Assembly: GCF_028389875.1 (NCBI RefSeq)
Contig: NC_084678.1
Location: 15,158,899-15,222,898, forward strand
DNA from: Rhea pennata
Lineage: Eukaryota > Chordata > Aves > Rheiformes > Rheidae
Length of the DNA: 64,000 bases
Direction: 5' to 3'
The position numbers and the translations under genes were made by a program. Positions 58,550 through 64,000 of the stretch are shown here, in pieces. Within the stretch, counting starts at the first letter, position 1. Every line of letters begins with the position of its first letter. The notes below the pieces were generated by a model. It searched no databases. It was not told the DNA's origin and saw nothing but the letters and a program-made list of their open reading frames with translations.

Positions 58550-58861
58550 GCAGCAGCAGCAGGGCGGGTGCTTGGGGGCTGCGGGGGTGCCCCTGGGGTG
58601 ATGGAGCATCCCTGGTGCCTCCCCTCTGCCCAGAGTGGGGGCAGCACTGCTGGGTGCGCTGCCCCCCCCCCCCCCCACATCCCCAGCTCCCGGCGGGGGA
58701 GTCCCCTGCTCGGCCTGCATCTGCTCGGGGTGGGGGGTCCCCGGGGGGCAGGGGGGGACCTCCCGGGAAGCCTTCTGCTCCCAGCGCCGGGAAAGCCCCG
58801 GGGCGGGGGGGGGGGAGCGGTGCGGCGCCTCCCTGCGCTGCCGTGCGGGGGGGTGGGGGGA

Positions 58862-58903
58862 GTGTGTGTGTGTGTGTGTGTGAGTGTGAGTGTGTGTGCG
58901 TGC
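58862..58903 (+). repeat. (GT)n microsatellite in NTSR1 promoter or leader
   Basis: A 42-base alternating purine-pyrimidine tract, mainly GT with two GAGT interruptions and a GTGCGTGC end. It is potentially Z-DNA-forming and is the reverse complement in kind of the CA tract at 59,074-59,108. Confidence 0.92.
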
Positions 58904-59040
58904 ACGGAGGATCCTGCCCTGCCAGAGCACATGCGGGCGCCGGGCAGCTGCAGGGAGGAGAGCGCCCGAGCTGCCGGCTCACCGCAGCTGAGCGCTGCGA
59001 GGCTGCTCCGGTGCGGGTGCGGGTGCGGGTGCGTGCGCGG

Positions 59041-59108
59041 CTCTCTCTGTCTCTGTCTGTCTGTCTCTCTCTCTCACACACACACACACACGCGCGCACA
59101 CGCACACA
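59041..59108 (+). repeat. (CT)(TCTG)(CA)n compound microsatellite in NTSR1 leader
   Basis: CTCT/TCTG units (59,041-59,074) run directly into CACACA with an internal CGCGCG (59,074-59,108). It lies about 175 bases before the NTSR1 start codon. Confidence 0.92.
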
Positions 59109-59282
59109 GAGGCAGCCCGAGAGCTGCAGGCGCCTCCTCCCCGACGCATTAAAGCGAGCCAAGTTTCCACGTCGGGGGTTAGCGGCACCTCGGGGCGCAG
59201 CCGCGGAGCCAGCCCGGCGCCGGGCCCCGGGCAGCGCCGGCGGGCTGCGGCGGCGGCTCGGGGCTGCGGCTCGGGCAGGGGG

Positions 59283-59975
59283 ATGCACCTGAACGCCACG
59301 GCCCCGGCCGGGCCGGGGGCAGCGCCGGGCGGCCCCCTCCGCCTGCACCCCACGGGCTATGCCTTGCCGGCCGGCAACGCCTCCAACCGCTCCGAGCTGC
59401 TCCCCAAAGGGCCCGACGAGGAGGACCTGGACGTCAACACCGACATCTATTCCAAAGTCATGGTGACGGTCATCTACTTGGCTCTCTTCTTGGTGGGCAC
59501 CGTGGGCAACTCCATCACGGCGTACACGCTGGTGCGCAAGAAGTCGCTGCAGAACCTGCAGAGCACCGTGCACTACCACCTGGCCAGCCTCGCCTTCTCC
59601 GATCTCCTCATCTTCCTCCTCTGCATGCCCATCGAGCTCTACAACTTCATCTGGGTCCACCACCCCTGGGCTTTCGGGAATGCCGTCTGCAAGGGCTACT
59701 ACTTCCTTCGGGATGCCTGCACCTACGCCACGGCGCTCAACATTGCCAGCCTCAGCGTGGAGCGCTACATGGCCATCTGCCACCCTTTCAAAGCCAAGAG
59801 CATCATGTCCCGCAGCCGCACCAAGAAGTTCATCAGCTGCATCTGGATCGCCTCCTTCCTCCTCGCCATCCCCATGATCTTCACCATGGGGGAAATCTAT
59901 GGCAAGGACCAGAAGCCCGACTCCCTCATCTGCACCACCATCGTGGATGCCTCCACACTGAAGACGGTCATCCAG
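59283..59975 (+). CDS. NTSR1: Neurotensin receptor type 1, coding exon 1 (partial gene; continues outside the window)
   Basis: Encodes residues 1-231 of a class A G-protein-coupled receptor that binds neurotensin at the cell surface and in mammals signals mainly through Gq/11. The N terminus has glycosylation sequons at N4, N32 and N35. TM1 is about 60-83 with the GTVGN motif (N76), TM2 carries D107, TM3 starts near C136, and the DRY-type motif is ERY (160-162), as in mammalian NTSR1. C217 in extracellular loop 2 would pair with C136. The segments [22 protein letters not shown] and [15 protein letters not shown] are near-identical to human NTSR1. The exon ends in phase 0 after ...KTVIQ at CCAG|GTGAGG, the same point as in the human gene, where exon 2 continues VNTFMSF. 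The start has G at -3. Extracellular loop 2 is slightly shorter than human and lacks its NRS sequon. Adjacency to SLCO4A1 supports the call. Confidence 0.96.
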
Positions 59976-62900
59976 GTGAGGTCCCGGGCGATCGGGTGCG
60001 GGGAGCCACAAACTTTGCGGTACCGGCTCGGGGCAGGCAGGGAGCTGCAGGGAGGCAGAGGAATGGCACTGGAAAGGGTGGGGGGAGGTCCCAACAGCCC
60101 CGATGGGGCGTCTGGTGGCGCTGGTGACAGTGGGGTCCACGGGGGGCTTGGCTCCGGGCTCGAAACCCCCCGCTGCTGCCTGGCACCAGGCTGGGAGCCT
60201 GCATGGGGCTAAACCCGGCTGCAGACCGTCCGCAGCACCTCTGCCTCCCCCCCCCCCCGTCTGGGCTGGGGGGTCTAAAGCTGTCCCAAACCTGGAGCCC
60301 CCCTAATGCAGACCCCGGGTGCCAGGACCCCGGCTCTGCCCTGGGGCTGGGGCTCCCCTGGCTGCCCCGAGGGTGTTGGGGCTCTCCCCCAAAGTGGCAG
60401 TTCATCACCAGAAACCCCCAAATCTCCACCCTTTCTCTGCATCTTCTCTGCCTCCTTTCCTCTTGCTGGAGAGGGGCCAGCATGATCAGGGAAAACAACC
60501 CCCCCACACACAGTTTCTTTGGTTGATTCGTAGCCCATTTCCTCTGTGTAGTAACAGATCCTAATTCCAGAAAGTTTAAGGCATGGACTGCAACACAGGC
60601 ATCCCAAAAGAACTGTTTTTCCAAAGCTAGGAGCCAGTATTTTTGCTGCTGGGGGGGGATCTGCAGCTGGTTTAACTATCAGCTCCCCCTCCAACTCCGG
60701 AAAAGCTTTGGGGGTCTCCAAGCACCTGCTTGTCTCACGCTCCTGCACGTGGAAGGGATTGCAGATTTCGGCATTGGCACCATCGCCGCCGCGCAGGGCT
60801 CAGGGGATCTGGGGCATTTGTTTACTGGAGCATCAGGCTTGAAAAATGCAAAAGAACTGGAAGGAGCAAGGCACCAACGTGCACAGCTCCTCTGCTGCCA
60901 GGCTCACACGCGAGAGCTTTTCAATCTTTTATTTCAAACATGAATTTTAGGTGGGTTTAATCACCAGCCGGTTAGAATTTAAAGCTGCAAAGCTGCATGC
61001 GTGCTAAATCCTTTGAAATGTGCCCACAGTTAGAGGGAGGAACCTAAATGGAAGCAAATCAGAATTGTATCTTCCACGGGAAGTGGGTGAGGAGAGATGC
61101 AGTTAGATTTAATGTCAGAGCCTTTAGATGTTTAGATGCGTCTCTCCAAGTTTCAGGTATATCACTCCAGCAAACCGAAACCGCTCTGATTTTTGTCTTG
61201 ATGCCTAACTTTCCTCTTGAGAGCATGGAGGCTATATTTTTCCTGTAGGTGCTTTGTAGCTTTTGTCAGTGCCAGCCCAGTGTACTTAACCCAAATTCCC
61301 TGCTCTCTGTGGAGACATGAGCCATCTAATTTGAGAACAATGTGGCTGAAATGCATTATTTCCAATCATCTTCCTTTTAGGATTAAACTGGTGCTTGGTG
61401 TTAATAAGTTAGGGCTAAAGAGAAAAGATTATTTCCCAGCTGCAGCTTCTGAGATTACATTTAAACAATTCTGAGCATATTTCACCGCATCACTGTTATT
61501 CGGTATATACCTTATCCTGTTATCCGAGTAAGCAGACAGACATTAATGCAGCGGGTGTGAAGTTCTCTTGTGTGCTTTACCTCAAGTGCCGCTGGGTTTT
61601 TTTGTTCTTTCTTTTTTTTCATTCCGCTTGAGAACTAATTTATAAGTAAAAAGGAGGAGGAACTTCATAGCTGAGAAGGGGGCCTTGGCAGCTGTTGGAA
61701 AAAAGCACTGTTCCTGTCCTTCTCGGGGGGACCTACCCCAAATGTGCGCTTGCTAACAGAGGCAGCTGGTTTAGTGGCTCCAGTTCATTTCTTTTTTGCA
61801 AAGTGAAGCAGGTCCCTGGTCCAGGGAAGGCTCCAGAGTGAATAAGCAAAGCAGCTGCAAGTCAGGTTTGAAGTGCATTAATGGAAAGTGTTGCACGGTG
61901 TGTGATCAGGCATTTGCCCATCCTAAGCACTGAGTTGTTCAGCTTAAAAAAAAATAGAGAGAAATAATGGAAGACCTGGAAGAGAAAGAAAGGACCGTGG
62001 TAATGCAGGAGAGCCTGATGCATAAAGGTCTTGGAGCTAGGAAATCCTGAGCCCTGGGCTTTTGCAGTGGATTCAAACTGTTTTAGAGCATGTCTTTACA
62101 TCCCTCTGTGTTCATTTGCCATCTTTAAATGAAACAGAGCAACGACACATTTGCTAAAGCTGGCAAATCACTGGTAATAAATCACTCAACATATTTCCTG
62201 TTTGGTAAATTGTCTATAGCGCACTGGGAGTTTTTTGGAATCTGTTAGTTTTCCAGGAGGTTTTGTTTGTTGACTGATAGAAAGCAAGTCTCGAAGCGAG
62301 AGCAATTGCAACCGTTTATAGGCTCGGAGCCACTCTGAGTTACACTGAGTGGCTCTGCTCGGATAATCGTGGGATAATGCTCCTCTCTGCACTGGAATGA
62401 GTTCCTCAGGATGAATATTTGACTATACTAGTTTAAGACCTCTTTCCTGGAAAAATTCCTTTAAATATTTAGGTTTTAACGGGTCTTCCTGAGAGAAACC
62501 AGATGTGTGAGCAAACAGGTTGCTTTATGAAAAGAAAAAGGAGTAGCTATCCAAACCGCATGCGGCGTGTTTCGCTTCTGCTCGTATTTCTTAACTTGTG
62601 CTACTCAAACAGCAACTGTAGAAAATAATTACTGATATTTTTCTAGTAATTATATATTACTCCGTGCATTGTGTACTGATAATCAGGAAGAGCATGGGGA
62701 GCAATGGGGAGAATCGGGAGCGGGGTGTCGCTGCGCGGCTCTTTGAGCGGTCGGTGAGGCAGGGCTTTGAGCACGCCGCCCCGTGCCGTGAAGGTGTGAG
62801 ATCTCTGGGGCCTGTGATCTTTAACTTTTTAAAACTAGACTATTCCGTAGCTTTTTCACCATCCTCACGGCTGTTTACAATCAGTTCGTGGATCTAACTT

Positions 62901-64000
62901 ATTCTCTATTGTGCGAGGGTGACAGAGCACGGGAACGGGTTGCCCGGAGAGGTTGTGGAGTCTCCTTCTCTGGAGACGTTCAGAACCTGCCTGGACACGA
63001 TCTGTGCAACTTGCTGTAGGGGACCCTGCTTGAGCAGGGGGTTGGACAAGATGATCTCCAGAGGTCCATTCCAACCTCAACCGCTGTGTGATTCTGTTCT
63101 TCATTGCCAAGCTTCCCCGTTACTTCTGTCAGTCAAGGATGCCTGGTTTGAATTTTGGCATTGATCTGGGATCTGATAACAGACCAAGGCCATTATAGCT
63201 GTGTTATTTAGGTCTGGTTAACACTTTAACTGGCAGTCTTCCTACTGCAGCCAATTTCAGGGTTTTTCTTTTCATATAAATTAAGCGCCTCTCAAAGCCA
63301 TTTCCACAAAAGTAAATTAATGTTTTCATGCCACTTCAGTTGGAGTAGTTTTTAAAAGCTACTCATTGTGGCAAGAACAGATAGAAGAGCTCCAAGGAGA
63401 AGATGTTTGCTCTGCTTGTTCGCAGGTCAGCGCCTGTGGTTTTGGCTGCTTCCCGGTGTTGCAGCTGGCGACGGGACCGACCCCGGCACAGGAGCGCGCC
63501 CGGTGCCAGGTCCCGCCGGGAGCTGCCGTGCTTGCCGTGAGCACCATACACGCTCTCAGTCCTGATTTTTGAGGGAGTCTTAATTTTAAAGGCCAGATGG
63601 CTGCGCAAATACCATTTCCCTTATTACTTCTTTCCTTATTACCTTTCTACCCCTTTTCTGGTGAGGTCCCTAGTGGAACTGAGGAAAAGGGGGAAGTTTA
63701 AAGAAATAGCTGTGACACTGGTGGACTATCAGTCGCAGCACATAGCAGAGTGTCATACAACTCCTAGACCTGTACTAGATCCTCAGGATTTTAATTAAGC
63801 CTGGATTAGTGGGCATATGTGCAAGGGAGGGAAGACTGGGCCGGGCAGCTCTCTGCTCCCCCATAATGCACAGGAGAGCGACCAGCATCTGGAGAGACAG
63901 TATCTGGCACATGCTAATGTTTTGTTTATCTGCAAGGGCAGCTGGTATGATTCCGTTCATTAAAACACACACAGCAACAGGCCCTGAGCCTCTGTAGACT
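59976..64000 (+). other. NTSR1: NTSR1 intron 1 (start; continues past the window)
   Basis: Begins with the donor GTGAGG. No exon 2 sequence (VNTFMSFIFPM-like) was found in the window, consistent with the very long first intron of mammalian NTSR1. It contains a C10 run near 60,249, one CR1 fragment, and a small CpG-rich patch at about 63,440-63,545. Confidence 0.85.
62911..63099 (+). mobile_element. CR1 LINE, 5'-truncated 3' end
   Basis: The sequence reads like the standard avian CR1 3' region: GGTTGCCCGGAGAGGTTGTG, then GAGTCTCCTTCTCTGGAGAC, then GGGGGTTGGACAAGATGATC, then TCCATTCCAACCTCAACC, ending GTGTGATTCTGTTC. This is a non-LTR retrotransposon fragment of about 190 bases without coding capacity, inserted in the sense direction in NTSR1 intron 1. 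CR1 is the dominant interspersed repeat of bird genomes, which supports the organism call. Confidence 0.93.

Larger units (their letters stand above)
58550..59990 (+). promoter_or_regulatory. NTSR1: NTSR1 CpG island: promoter, leader and first exon
   Basis: Strong CpG and G+C rise that includes the NTSR1 start codon. Features in order: C15 run at about 58,662-58,676; several G7-G11 runs at 58,730-58,860; GT-rich tract at 58,862-58,903; GGGTGC tandem units at about 59,014-59,035; CT/TCTG then CA tract at 59,041-59,108. No clear TATA box is seen, so initiation is probably dispersed. The exact TSS cannot be fixed. Confidence 0.75.

Noticed and set aside
58509-60140. 543-codon minus-strand open frame antisense to NTSR1 exon 1
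   Set aside because: It is the mirror of a GC-rich coding exon and island; part of the conceptual protein is the antisense reading of conserved receptor codons. No independent similarity or splice context.
63420-63545. Acceptor-like TTGTTCGCAG followed by an open CpG-rich stretch, considered as NTSR1 exon 2
   Set aside because: The translation does not match the expected VNTFMSFIFPM start of NTSR1 exon 2 in any frame.

Overview
The window is vertebrate nuclear DNA, most likely from a bird. It has spliced genes with GT-AG introns, CpG islands, microsatellites and very few interspersed repeats. The one clear transposon is a 5'-truncated CR1 LINE 3' end of the kind typical of birds and other sauropsids. 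The two protein genes, SLCO4A1 then NTSR1, both on the plus strand, are adjacent in the same order and orientation on human 20q13.33. This is therefore the orthologous block, probably the avian chromosome 20 equivalent. There is no prokaryotic or viral gene set, no CRISPR array, and no rRNA or tRNA gene that I can see.

Layout. Positions 1-7,700 are upstream intergenic DNA with one orphan CpG island (about 1.4-2.05 kb) and a TA-rich palindromic tract. At 7.7-9.65 kb lies a large CpG island with two possible non-coding first exons for SLCO4A1. A 13.7 kb first intron follows. The coding sequence of SLCO4A1 runs from 23,045 to 36,086 in eleven coding exons that join in frame to a 729-residue protein, close to the 722 residues of human OATP4A1. 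The 3' UTR probably extends to about 38.4 kb. From 38.4 to 58.5 kb there is no recognisable protein gene, but there are at least five further CpG-rich islands, a possible minus-strand polyadenylation signal, and one unexplained exon-like open stretch. A CpG island at 58.55-59.99 kb carries the NTSR1 promoter, leader and first coding exon (231 codons, TM1 to extracellular loop 2). The other NTSR1 exons lie beyond the window, and 59,976-64,000 is the start of its first intron.

How the genes act. SLCO4A1 encodes a 12-helix plasma-membrane organic anion transporter (thyroid hormones, prostaglandins and steroid conjugates in mammals). NTSR1 encodes the Gq-coupled neurotensin receptor. They are neighbours by conserved synteny and I see no sign that they share a pathway.

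I found no convincing new biological system. The items most worth a second look are the NTSR1 leader (long upstream ORF, inverted GT/CA arms, G-rich tracts), the exon-like stretch at 41.83-42.12 kb, the orphan CpG islands and minus-strand poly(A) signal between the genes, and repeat tracts close to SLCO4A1 splice sites. Splice sites and reading frames were joined by eye. CpG island limits are approximate and not computed.
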